A DNA stretch of 51,814 nt from Lysinibacillus sp. FJAT-14745. Lineage in GTDB: Bacteria > Bacillota > Bacilli > Bacillales_A > Planococcaceae. The notes beneath the pieces were generated by a model that saw only the letters and a program-made list of their open reading frames with translations, was not told where the DNA came from and did not search any database. The translations under genes were made by a program, and so were the position numbers. The stretch covers positions 237,010-288,823 of the forward strand of contig NZ_LITM01000015.1 in the NCBI RefSeq assembly GCF_001275675.1, read 5' to 3'. Of this stretch, positions 18,176-25,886 are shown piece after piece; position 1 is the stretch's first letter, and each line of letters starts with the position of its first letter.

Positions 18176-18214
18176 TTTTCACTGCTCCTAACAAATTTAT
18201 AGATTTTAGGGCAT

Positions 18215-18246
18215 AAAAAAAAGCTCACCCAATTTTAAGGAAAGCT
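18215..18246 (-). terminator. attenuator terminator of the metK leader
   Basis: Minus strand AGCTTTCC pairs imperfectly with GGGTGAGCT, followed by a run of at least seven T. It lies 40 nt before the metK start and after the structured leader. Confidence 0.75.
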
Positions 18247-18268
18247 TCGAATACTATCAGCTGCTGTT

Positions 18269-18394
18269 CCTCTTATTGTTCACAAAAGATAAATTTTGTG
18301 CTCAGGTTCGGCCCACTGGATTTAATTCATGATGAACTAAATTGTTTGGCCACCGTATCTTCGACCCCTCGTCTCAACGGTTATTAATAAGAGC
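18269..18394 (-). ncRNA. structured metK leader, S-box-like architecture, unassigned
   Basis: The minus strand folds into a closed four-way layout. P1 is CTCTTATT/AATAAGAG (8 bp, perfect). P2 is CCGT/ACGG and contains a kink-turn-like pair of UGA and GAAGAU, closing a GAC/GUC helix with loop GAGGG. P3 is GGCC/GGCC with an 11-bp AT-rich extension. P4 is CACAAAA/TTTTGTG. The P2 loop AGG can pair with CCU in the P3-P4 joining segment. SAM-I riboswitches share this order of elements, but the usual S-box core (such as GCAACC and GGUGCUAAUUCC) is not evident. Its position before metK and a terminator argues for a SAM sensor. Confidence 0.65.
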
Positions 18395-18415
18395 TATATT
18401 ATTATGCTGAGACTC

Positions 18416-18444
18416 ATATTAAGTCATAAACATTTGAGTGTCAA
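18416..18444 (-). promoter_or_regulatory. sigma-A promoter of the metK leader
   Basis: TTGACA, 17-bp spacer, TAATAT on the minus strand; predicted start near 18409, 15 nt before the leader's P1 stem. Confidence 0.85.
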
Positions 18445-18945
18445 TTTATTTTTTAATATTTTTTTAGGATTAATCGCTATGAAAATTAATTCATTTACCG
18501 TTTTGTAACAAAAATACTAAGTCAAGCTTTTTGTAAACACTTTATTTTTATTAATAAAAATGAATAATAATGCATATATAGCTTTTTTATTATTACAATA
18601 GTATAAACTCCTATTTAATTTGTTAATAGAAGCGTCAAAATAACATATTGTAAACATAAAAAATTTTAGATTAGCAAAGAAGATAAAGAAATTATTAGAG
18701 TCTTTTATTTATAGAAATCATTTAAATTTCTATAATTCGGAATATTATTTTCGGTCAGTTTTAAAAAGACCATGACGATTCTTTGATTTCAAACCAGGTG
18801 TATTCATTAAATAATTTTAACCATAATTATTAAATTGCTAGGTTGATTTCCACTACGGCTGCTCGCCAATTCCTTGAATAACAACCTTATATTTCCCTAA
18901 TCTACACACCTGATTTAAAACATGTAGTATTCAATTAAATTTTAA
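18445..18945. other. 500-bp AT-rich gene-free stretch
   Basis: No plausible coding frame on either strand. At about 18840-18886 a GGTTGATTTCC...CTGCTCGCC stretch flanked by GGTTG and CAACC resembles a worn copy of the GC-rich Bacillaceae-type repeat seen at 30231-30363. I see nothing else. Confidence 0.5.
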
Positions 18946-18991
18946 AAGAGTGCACAAATTATCCATTGTTATAGATAATTTGTACACTCTT
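18946..18991. terminator. long hairpin terminator downstream of the alpha/beta hydrolase gene
   Basis: AAGAGTGCACAAATTATC pairs with GATAATTTGTACACTCTT (one wobble in 18 bp), with AT-rich flanks. It lies 86 bp past the stop of the minus-strand hydrolase gene. Confidence 0.7.
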
Positions 18992-19030
18992 AATAACAAT
19001 CCAATAGAGCCGAAAAAACTATACTGGAAT

Positions 19031-19059
19031 GAATCAATTATGCCAAAGTATAATTAATT
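19031..19059. repeat. solo left-end palindrome of the dispersed element
   Basis: ATCAATTATGCCAAAGTATAA matches the first hairpin of the element at 24605 and 33498 with a few changes and keeps the stem. It lies just after the hydrolase stop codon. No right end is seen. Confidence 0.5.
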
Positions 19060-19076
19060 GAGCTTTAATATAATAT

Positions 19077-19781
19077 TTAGATATCAATCTTATTTAAATA
19101 ATCTGTTATTGTATTTATAAATTTGTTATAGTCTGGGATCCATAATTCATGGCCCGACTCTGAAAATTCTATGAGCTCAACATTTTTCAAGTTACTTTTA
19201 TATTTTTCTGCCTCATCTGTACTTAGTAATGATCCTTTCGTACCACCCTTAAGAACTAAGACAGGACAATTAATTTCCTTTAATTCTTCCCATAAAACTA
19301 TGTCTTTTGAATCTCTCTGAATACCTCTAACTACATGATCCCTACCCTCTTCTACTAATTTACCAACGGCTTCTATCCATGTTTCTTGAATTAGAGGATA
19401 TATTGCAGGATAATCACATAATATTAGCCCCTTTATTTCGCTAGAATTCATGGCTGCATATTTTATCGCATAGGGAACACCCATAGAATATGCCATTAAA
19501 CAGTAGGCATTAATATTACTCTCCTTAATAACTGAAGTAATATCCAATATATGTTCTTCAAAAGTGTAACCACTTAGTGGGGCATCACTTTTTCCTCGCC
19601 CTCTTAAACTTATAGAGATACAATGTCTAGGGAAAAGAGATTCCATTTCTACAATAAATTGTTCAGCATTCCCTAGAGCACCAGGGATATATACAAGAGG
19701 TAATAATTTTTGATCACAGTTTGTTGTTTCTATATATTGGATTTTAACACCATTAATAGTAAAGCTTTCAATAGAACGCAT
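19077..19781 (-). CDS. alpha/beta hydrolase
   Basis: 234 aa. The alpha/beta hydrolase fold is shown by YIPGALGNAEQF (oxyanion-hole strand), SLRGRGKSD, the nucleophile elbow MAYSMGVPYA with S99 (Ala in place of the first Gly of GxSxG), and SESGHELW near the C-terminus, which holds the catalytic His. The acid residue is not certain. Substrate unknown; no signal peptide, so cytoplasmic. GGGGA precedes the ATG. Monocistronic, with a strong terminator downstream. Confidence 0.85.
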   Translation of the reverse strand: MRSIESFTINGVKIQYIETTNCDQKLLPLVYIPGALGNAEQFIVEMESLFPRHCISISLRGRGKSDAPLSGYTFEEHILDITSVIKESNINAYCLMAYSMGVPYAIKYAAMNSSEIKGLILCDYPAIYPLIQETWIEAVGKLVEEGRDHVVRGIQRDSKDIVLWEELKEINCPVLVLKGGTKGSLLSTDEAEKYKSNLKNVELIEFSESGHELWIPDYNKFINTITDYLNKIDI

Positions 19782-19851
19782 TTAGATATCCCCATTTCAG
19801 TTATTCTAGGTTCTCCTTAAAACGCTACTTCGACTCTTTGTTAGAAAACTT

Positions 19852-20727
19852 CTATTCAAAACGCCCCTGTCTTTCAGTAAGCACCCATTTTCGTACATAG
19901 CCCATCTTTTCCTGAATATTTTCGATTGTTTTTTCACTTTGAAATGCCTTTTGCATGACGGTGTAGCGCAAATCCGTGGCTCTCACATTTGTGCCAATAT
20001 CCTTTGAAATCGTTTGGAAAATTCGCTCAATTGTTTTTGTTGAGATGGCTTTTGATTGACTAGCCTCACTTACCCAAAGCCATTCCCCCAGCTTTTCTTC
20101 ATGTATTTCCTCTGTTGCATTTTTATAGTGCTCCAGCATGTCCATTAATATTGGAGAAAACTTTATTTCTCTACGCCCATTTTGATTAGCAATGTGAACT
20201 ACCGATGAGTCAAAATGAATATGAGACCATTTCATACGTACAAGCTCTGCTGGCTTACATCCCGTTTCCATAAGTATTTGGACGATGCAGCCATTCCGTC
20301 TTGCCAGCCAGGCATGCTCCATAGTTTTAGCGTATTGAAAATAAGTTGGCCAGACATTTGCAATTTGCATTAATTGTTTCTTTGTTAGTAATGTTAGAGC
20401 CTCTTTTTGTCTCTTTTTTGGCTGTAAAATGCCCTCATAGTCAAAGGGCTCCACCCATTCTCTTAAAAAGACAAAGTCTATAAAGCCTCGTAATGTAGCA
20501 ATTTTATGATTAAATGTGTTGATATTCGCGTAGGTTTCTTTCAAATAATTACTATACACAAATAACAATTCTTTTAAATGATGATCCACATACAAGTAGT
20601 TGTTCTCATGAGCAAACGCTAAAAATTGCTGTCCATCGATATTGTACTGCTTTTTCGTAGCAGCACTTTTCCTCAAAGAGTTTAAAAGTAAAAAATAGCT
20701 GTTCCATGCCTCCACTAGTGTGACCAT
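19852..20727 (-). CDS. tyrosine-recombinase-fold protein lacking catalytic residues
   Basis: 291 aa, full length and open, with an excellent ribosome site (AAGGAGG). The N-terminal SAM-like domain is at about 5-95 and the catalytic-domain fold at 110-290. Aligning by motif with the intact recombinase at 5628: the first Arg is K158 (METGCKPAEL). The HxxR box is T251-D-L-R254, with the His lost and the Arg kept. The second His is Y277 (KMGYVRKW), and the tyrosine position is Q287. It should bind DNA but not cut it. Either a domesticated DNA-binding protein or a gene early in decay. Confidence 0.75.
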   Translation of the reverse strand: MVTLVEAWNSYFLLLNSLRKSAATKKQYNIDGQQFLAFAHENNYLYVDHHLKELLFVYSNYLKETYANINTFNHKIATLRGFIDFVFLREWVEPFDYEGILQPKKRQKEALTLLTKKQLMQIANVWPTYFQYAKTMEHAWLARRNGCIVQILMETGCKPAELVRMKWSHIHFDSSVVHIANQNGRREIKFSPILMDMLEHYKNATEEIHEEKLGEWLWVSEASQSKAISTKTIERIFQTISKDIGTNVRATDLRYTVMQKAFQSEKTIENIQEKMGYVRKWVLTERQGRFE

Positions 20728-21095
20728 CTTGTAACCTCCTTAGTAACTGTGCGTGTTTTAATTTCAGTTTACTATATTTTGGTGCGTCAGTTTATAATTA
20801 AATTCTACAAATCGTATTGTCGGATAATCTGTAGTATTCATACACAATCTCGCTTCCAGTGTTCAAATGCTACTTTCAAATCGAAGAAACAAATGATCCT
20901 ATAGCAGTGTCCCACATCTTTTATTTTCTTACAATAGTAATTTTCCGCACTCTGTTGTAGTACAATTTCTATAAAATGACCCTATTCTTGTATAACTAGT
21001 CTAATTTACATGAAAATTCGTATAATTTAGTGTTTATTACCGTTTGTGTTATATAATAAGAATATCAACTATAAAATGTAGGGGGCTTTTCAAGT
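20728..21095. other. intergenic region between divergent genes
   Basis: 368 bp separating the degenerate recombinase (minus) and the enoyl-CoA hydratase gene (plus). A TATAAT-like box in GTTATATAATAAG at about 21048-21060 may be the -10 of the hydratase gene. No gene or repeat is seen. Confidence 0.4.
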
Positions 21096-21890
21096 ATGCA
21101 AGTAAAAACAACTCGACTTGAAGCAGAGGACGCAAAAATTATTTATCAAGAAACTGCTGGGCTAGCGATTATTACGATCCATCGCCCACAAGCTAAAAAT
21201 GCGCTAACAGCAAATATGTGGGATCAATTAGCTAAAATTGCCTTACAAGTATTAGATAATCCGAAAAATAAAGTATTGATATTACGTGGCTCTGGTGAAA
21301 ACTTTACGGCCGGCTCTGATATAAAAGAATTCAACGCCATTTCACTTGAAAAAGCCGAAGAAGCATTTGTACATATGGAAAAAACGATTTCTACAATTGA
21401 ACGTTTACCGATTCCAACGATTGGCGTTATTAATGGTCCTGCAATGGGTGCTGGTTTAGAGCTTGCATTAGCTTGTGATATCCGTATCGGCTCTGAAAAA
21501 GCAAAGCTCGGGATCCCTGTCGGTAAATTAGGCATCACTTTAAATAACAAGTTTGCTCAACGTTTAGTTCAACTTGTTGGCCCTTCAACAACGAAGGATT
21601 TAGTATTTACCGGGCGTATGTTTAAAGCTGAAGAGGCTTTTAAGCTTGGTATGCTTAACTATTTAGTCACTGAAAAAGACTTAAATAAATACATGATTCG
21701 TATGGGTAAGTTAGTTGCAGGAATGTCACCTGAATCTTTACTAGCTGTGAAGAAATCTGTGCAAGAATGCGTAGACAGTGTACCAACTTTATGGCAAGGT
21801 TCAACACCGTTTGTCGGAAAGGATTTTACAGAGGGCTGCAGTGCCTTTGTAGAAAAACGTCAGCCACAATTTAAGCGTCAATCAAAATAA
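21096..21890 (+). CDS. enoyl-CoA hydratase/isomerase (crotonase) family protein
   Basis: 264 aa, standard length. Crotonase fold with both oxyanion-hole segments: SGENFTAGSDIKEF and INGPAMGAGLELALACDIRI. The Gly-Leu-Glu in the second segment holds one of the usual catalytic acids. Activity on an acyl-CoA is likely; the exact substrate (fatty-acid or branched-chain breakdown) cannot be told. TAGGGGG precedes the ATG. Single gene with a terminator immediately downstream. Confidence 0.9.
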   Translation: MQVKTTRLEAEDAKIIYQETAGLAIITIHRPQAKNALTANMWDQLAKIALQVLDNPKNKVLILRGSGENFTAGSDIKEFNAISLEKAEEAFVHMEKTISTIERLPIPTIGVINGPAMGAGLELALACDIRIGSEKAKLGIPVGKLGITLNNKFAQRLVQLVGPSTTKDLVFTGRMFKAEEAFKLGMLNYLVTEKDLNKYMIRMGKLVAGMSPESLLAVKKSVQECVDSVPTLWQGSTPFVGKDFTEGCSAFVEKRQPQFKRQSK

Positions 21891-21892
21891 CA

Positions 21893-21941
21893 AACAGGTA
21901 CTCTGCTCGCCCCTAACTCGCGAATGGAGTACCTGTTTTTT
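21893..21941 (+). terminator. terminator after the crotonase gene
   Basis: ACAGGTACTC pairs with GAGTACCTGT, followed by TTTTT. It overlaps the end of the convergent P-loop gene. Confidence 0.85.
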
Positions 21942-22755
21942 AAGATTTTCTCTTTAACACTACCGATTTAATGTGAAGATGAATCGCATCTAATTCATAA
22001 CCAAAATGCTGTTGAAATTCCTTTTGTATCGTTTTTTGTAATGCATACAATCGATCTGGTAAGGAATAATGAATGGGTAGCTTTAGCTGTAATGTAATCG
22101 TTGCTTGTGCTAGATCACCTAATACGAATTGAACGTGCTCGACTTTGTGTACGATGTCTTCATTTAAACAGCAATACGTTAGTAGCTGCACATAAACATG
22201 CCTGCCAATATCGATATATTCCTGTTGAAAATCAGGTCGAACAATCGTCGTCTCCCCTATTTTTTCACGTTTTGAAGAGAAAATCTCTATCCCTTTTTGA
22301 ACGAGCCGTTTAAAAAAGTTTTGCTCTACTTGACGGTACGGTATTGGCATAACATGCTTCCCCTGTGTCTGTCGAATAAAACGAGCTTTAGCAATTTCTT
22401 TTTGGGAACGGACATCCTCAACATAGTAACATTTATCGAAAGGACCAAGCTCAAGCTGTCGAGCTATCGTCTTTGTCATTTTATCGGACGTGCCGATCAG
22501 TAAAATCGATTGTACTTTATATGTATCAAGTGCTTTTTTTACTTCCTCACGGTGGGTATCATCTGTAAAAATGGCTCGACGAACGGCTGTAATCGTATTT
22601 TTCTCAAATTTTGCGGAGATACCTGCTACTTTCACACCTTTAATAATGAGAAGACCATCATCAATAAGAGCCTCTACCCCAATTTTATGGGCGAAAACTA
22701 GTGCGCTTGTACTTTTCCCTGTTCCACTTGGACCACTTAAAGAATAAACATTCAT
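21940..22755 (-). CDS. P-loop NTPase with C-terminal Asp23/Gls24-like region
   Basis: 271 aa. Walker A is G8-PSGTG-K14-S15-T16 right at the N-terminus. The first 150 residues look like a small kinase or ATPase fold. The C-terminal part from about residue 165 alternates beta strands and helices with a VYVQLLTYCCLNED...HVQFVLGD pattern, which resembles the Asp23/Gls24 fold. I infer this from pattern only. The combination is not one I can name. AAAGGAG precedes the ATG. Convergent with the crotonase gene and divergent from the aminotransferase gene. Confidence 0.65.
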   Translation of the reverse strand: MNVYSLSGPSGTGKSTSALVFAHKIGVEALIDDGLLIIKGVKVAGISAKFEKNTITAVRRAIFTDDTHREEVKKALDTYKVQSILLIGTSDKMTKTIARQLELGPFDKCYYVEDVRSQKEIAKARFIRQTQGKHVMPIPYRQVEQNFFKRLVQKGIEIFSSKREKIGETTIVRPDFQQEYIDIGRHVYVQLLTYCCLNEDIVHKVEHVQFVLGDLAQATITLQLKLPIHYSLPDRLYALQKTIQKEFQQHFGYELDAIHLHIKSVVLKRKS

Positions 22756-22976
22756 GACTAACAGCTCCTTTCCATTTCATGATAGCAGAAACGTTCCATT
22801 TTTTCCGTCAAAAATATTATTTCCAGCATTAGTTAGATGATTCTTGCTAGCCTATACATACATCTTCTCCATTATTGAAATATATTCTTTTTTCAGAATA
22901 ACTTTCCCTTTATGTGCTTTAGTATGATAAAATGTGAACTACTATTCTGTTATACAACTATAAGGAGTGTACTAGT

Positions 22977-24152
22977 TTGAAAATCGTACCATCTAAAAAA
23001 ATGTCTTTATTTACAACAGCAATTTTCGGAGATTTAAAAAATCATGCTAAGCAACAGGAAGCGAAAGGTATGAAAATGATTGACTTAAGCTTAGGTAGTC
23101 CAGACCTACCCCCTGACGCTAAAATTCGCGAACATTTATCGTATAGAGCTGGTTTAGCAGAATCTTACGGGTATACATTAACAGGTACTCAACGTTTTTA
23201 CGAAGCTGTTAGTCGCTATTATAAACGTCGTAGCAATGTTGATTTAGATCCCGCTTCTGAAATCATTCAAACAATTGGCTCTCAAGAGGGCTTAGTACAT
23301 TTACCAATCGCCTTTTGTGACCCAGGAGATATCGTATTATCCACTAACCCAGCTTACGTTGCCTACGATGCAGGGATTCATCTAGCTGGCGCAACACCTT
23401 ACTATATGCCTCAAACAGCTGACAACGATTATTTACCAGACTTAGATGCTGTTCCTGAAGAGATCGCGCAAAAAGCAAAACTACTAATTTTAAACTTACC
23501 AGGTAATCCTGTGCCTGCAATGCCTTCAATCGCCTATTTTGAAAAAGTCATTGCCTTTGCGAAAAAATACAATATAATCGTACTACATGATGCGGCATAC
23601 TCTGAGTTCTACTTTACTGGTGATGGCCCAATTAGCTTCCTAGCCACTCCTGGCGCAAAAGAAGTTGGGATGGAAATTAACTCATTATCGAAAAGCTTTA
23701 GCCTTGCTGGTACACGTATCGCTTATATCGCGGGGAATGCTGAGATGATTTCAATCTTAAAACAGTTAAAATCAAATTTAGATTTCGGTATTTTCGAGCC
23801 AATTCAAGATGCAGCGGTCGTAGCACTTGATAACGCAGAAGAAATTACAGCAAGCCTACGTGCAACCTTCTCAGAACGCCATAAAACATTAATGAACGGT
23901 TTACGTGCCTTAGGATGGGATGCAGCTCCTTCTGACGGTGGCATGTTCGTCTGGGCAAAATATCCGTACGATATTGACTGCACTGAGCTAGCCTTCAAAC
24001 TAATTGAACAAGCTGGTATCGTGACAGTCCCAGGTACAGTATTTGGCTCGGCTGGACAAGGCTATTTACGTTTAGCATTAGTACAACCGAAAGAATTGTT
24101 GCAAGAAGCTGTTGATCGTTTAGCACAAGTGCAAGTGACACCACAAAGATAA
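22977..24152 (+). CDS. class I/II PLP-dependent aminotransferase
   Basis: 391 aa. Fold-type I aminotransferase: DLSLGSPDLPP near the N-terminus, NLPGNPVPAM, HDAAYSEFYF (Asp/Tyr PLP contacts), PLP lysine in SLSKSFSLAGTR, and a final arginine in YLRLALV. It is related to the aspartate / LL-diaminopimelate-type aminotransferases. Substrate not assigned. The start codon is TTG with AAGGAG nine bases upstream. Single gene followed by a shared terminator. Confidence 0.9.
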   Translation: MKIVPSKKMSLFTTAIFGDLKNHAKQQEAKGMKMIDLSLGSPDLPPDAKIREHLSYRAGLAESYGYTLTGTQRFYEAVSRYYKRRSNVDLDPASEIIQTIGSQEGLVHLPIAFCDPGDIVLSTNPAYVAYDAGIHLAGATPYYMPQTADNDYLPDLDAVPEEIAQKAKLLILNLPGNPVPAMPSIAYFEKVIAFAKKYNIIVLHDAAYSEFYFTGDGPISFLATPGAKEVGMEINSLSKSFSLAGTRIAYIAGNAEMISILKQLKSNLDFGIFEPIQDAAVVALDNAEEITASLRATFSERHKTLMNGLRALGWDAAPSDGGMFVWAKYPYDIDCTELAFKLIEQAGIVTVPGTVFGSAGQGYLRLALVQPKELLQEAVDRLAQVQVTPQR

Positions 24153-24173
24153 TCATATAAACAACATGAAAAG

Positions 24174-24205
24174 CCCTTCTAACTTTAATGGTTGGAAGGG
24201 TTTTT
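24174..24205. terminator. terminator between convergent genes
   Basis: CCCTTCTAAC pairs with GTTGGAAGGG, with TTTTT after it on the plus strand. It ends the aminotransferase transcript and overlaps the 3' end of the Nudix pseudogene. Confidence 0.85.
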
Positions 24206-24788
24206 GCTATTGCTACCTATGTAATCCTCAAGTATCGGTCTATCAGGTGGACTAATATTTTTGGGTAAATCACCTAAAGGGAAAAATTGTAACATTGTCG
24301 CCTCCTCCTCATCATGAATGAGGCGGCCACTATATTCTTTGCATTCAAATGCTGTAACAACGTTATAAACTTCATCACCATGCGGATATTGATAATAAAA
24401 ATCTTGTCCAGAATACGTATTGATTAATTTTAGGTTTTTAGCCGAAAGCCCTGTTTCCTCAAATAATTCTCGATGGGCAACTTGCTCTAATGTTTCACCT
24501 AGCTCCATTGATCCTCCAATTAACCCCCAACACCCGTTATCTTTCCGAAGCTGCATTAAAACCTGTCGACGATTATTAATGACCAATACACAAGCACCAC
24601 ACATAAATCAATTATGCCATGGCATAATTGCGTCTGGAATCGGCTTTGTGCTTGCACAAAGCACTCCTTTCCGATTCCGTGACATCCGCCGGAGGCTTTA
24701 ACTTCTTTTAGCGGATGTCTGGACACCCGCTGAAAGAAGTTAATGGTCTGGTTCCAACTACTTTACGCAAATCTTTTATATATCCCAT
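24185..24788 (-). pseudogene. Nudix hydrolase gene split by a palindromic element
   Basis: The 5' part starts at the ATG at 24788 with AAAGGAGG upstream and encodes MGYIKDLRKVVGTRPL, the usual N-terminus of an ADP-ribose-type Nudix subfamily. The frame then enters the repeat at 24743 and stops inside it. The body resumes at 24604 with MCGACVLVINNRRQVLMQ, a full Nudix box (GGSMELGETLEQ..REL.EETG) and a normal C-terminus. The downstream ATG has no ribosome site. Removing about 139 bp would rejoin the two parts. A truncated product from 24604 cannot be excluded. Confidence 0.85.
24605..24743. repeat. dispersed palindromic element (about 139 bp) inserted in a Nudix gene
   Basis: Three hairpins in a row: the perfect palindrome around CAATTATGCC/GGCATAATTG; GGAATCGG...CCGATTCC enclosing GCTTTGTG/CACAAAGC; and TTAACTTCTTTTAGCGG...CCGCTGAAAGAAGTTAA. 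It has no coding capacity. It sits between codon 16 and the body of the Nudix gene, so it has moved into it. Other copies are at 3431, 19031 (partial) and 33498. The mode of movement is unknown; a non-autonomous MITE or REP-type element is likely. Confidence 0.82.
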
Positions 24789-24814
24789 AAAATCCTCCTT
24801 TAATACGTACGTTC

Positions 24815-25196
24815 TTATTCATTAAAGTTGGCTGGAATTTTCACAAACACATAATCCCCAGTCCACTTTTGTGTCGCTACAATCAAATTTTCTCCATGTC
24901 TTTCAAAGAAGAATCCATTACTATCCTTTTGTTTAAAAATCCAACCTTTTTGATCAACCATTTCCTTGATCATTTTATCAGCCACGGATGTATTTCGTTC
25001 ATTTATTACATACCATTGATGACCGTTTTCGTTCGACAATTTAACAAGTTGTTTCTCAGAATCATTTATTTTTTCTATTACTGCTTTTTTGCTTATATTT
25101 TCTATAGGAAGTGGAGGAAGATGGCGTTTGTTGTGAAAAACGAATATGCTCCAACCAAGGAAAATTAGTATACCAATTTAATAACACCTTTTTCAT
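24815..25196 (-). pseudogene. signal-anchored small protein, frameshifted in the signal segment
   Basis: The ATG at 25196 has an excellent GGGAGGTG site and encodes MKKVLL; then one extra A in a run of three (about 25178) shifts the frame. The next frame continues without a stop as IGILIFLGWSIFVFHNK (a membrane segment), a linker and a soluble domain of about 75 aa ending VFVKIPANFNE. Deleting one A gives a typical 127-aa signal-anchored protein. Either a fresh frameshift mutation or a base-call error. The soluble domain is unknown to me. A truncated start (TTG at 25039) is less likely. Confidence 0.7.
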
Positions 25197-25362
25197 AAAA
25201 CACCTCCCGTTCAATTTTCTACAAATATCCGTAAATACCTTCACGCTCCTATTTTGCAACAGATTTAATTTGGATGGAGACGTAATAAATCCCTTTTCTA
25301 TAACATAACTTGTACCTATATACTTTTTAGTGAAAAAATCCATTATGGAGGGTTATCTATAA

Positions 25363-25614
25363 ATGAAAAAATTATTGACTGCAATTCTACTTGGTAGCTG
25401 CGTTCTTTTAATGCCTAACTCAATTTTAGCGAAAGAAACTAACACAGAAGTATCAAGTAATAAGATAACATCGCAAGAATTAGAAGCATATCTAGAACGT
25501 ATGGTTAATGAATGGATGGAAAAATACAATGCAACTGATGGTACAGCTATACTATACGATAATCGAGGAAACGTAATCCATACATTCAAAACAATAACTA
25601 GAGAAGACAACTAA
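25363..25614 (+). CDS. small secreted protein, unknown function
   Basis: 83 aa. A clear Sec signal peptide (MKK, hydrophobic TAILLGSCVLLM, cleavage after about residue 23, ILA-K). The mature part of about 60 aa is acidic and helical at first, then a short beta pattern (GTAILYDNRGNVIHTF). No known domain. TGGAGGG precedes the ATG and a strong terminator follows, so it is a real single gene. Divergent from the frameshifted gene at 24815-25196. Confidence 0.72.
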   Translation: MKKLLTAILLGSCVLLMPNSILAKETNTEVSSNKITSQELEAYLERMVNEWMEKYNATDGTAILYDNRGNVIHTFKTITREDN

Positions 25615-25638
25615 AAAATATACAATATTACAAATAAC

Positions 25639-25690
25639 AAAGAGGTTGTCCAATGGTCAGTTCTTATGCGACCATTGAACAACCTCTTTT
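25639..25690 (+). terminator. terminator of the small secreted protein gene
   Basis: AAAGAGGTTGTCCAATGGTC pairs with GACCATTGAACAACCTCTTT around an 11-nt loop. Confidence 0.85.
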
Positions 25691-25730
25691 GATCATGTTC
25701 ATATTTTAATTTAGTTTGGACAATCTAGTT

Positions 25731-25841
25731 TTATTTGAACCTTTTGTCGCTGTAACTGCTCCATACTTCAAGCATTTTGTACTGTTCTGCCCCACCTAAA
25801 ATACCGATGCTGAAATCTAGCTCATTCTCTGTTTGAAAGAT
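25731..25841 (-). pseudogene. possible C-terminal gene remnant
   Basis: About 36 codons on the minus strand with protein-like composition (FQTENELDFSIGILGG at the start, SSYSDKRFK at the end) and a stop at 25731. There is no start codon or ribosome site, and it directly abuts the terminator of the upstream permease gene. It is probably the tail of a lost gene. The family is unknown. Confidence 0.35.
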
Positions 25842-25847
25842 TCATAT

Positions 25848-25880
25848 AAAAAACAGCTACTGCACGTTCGCAGTAGCTGT
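25848..25880 (-). terminator. terminator of the AI-2E-family permease gene
   Basis: ACAGCTACTGC pairs with GCAGTAGCTGT (11 bp), followed by T residues on the minus strand. Confidence 0.85.
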
Positions 25881-25886
25881 CTCTTC

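Noticed and set aside
18269-18394. Ordinary S-box (SAM-I) riboswitch before metK
   Set aside because: The geometry fits, but the conserved S-box core segments are not found, so I list it as an unassigned structured leader.
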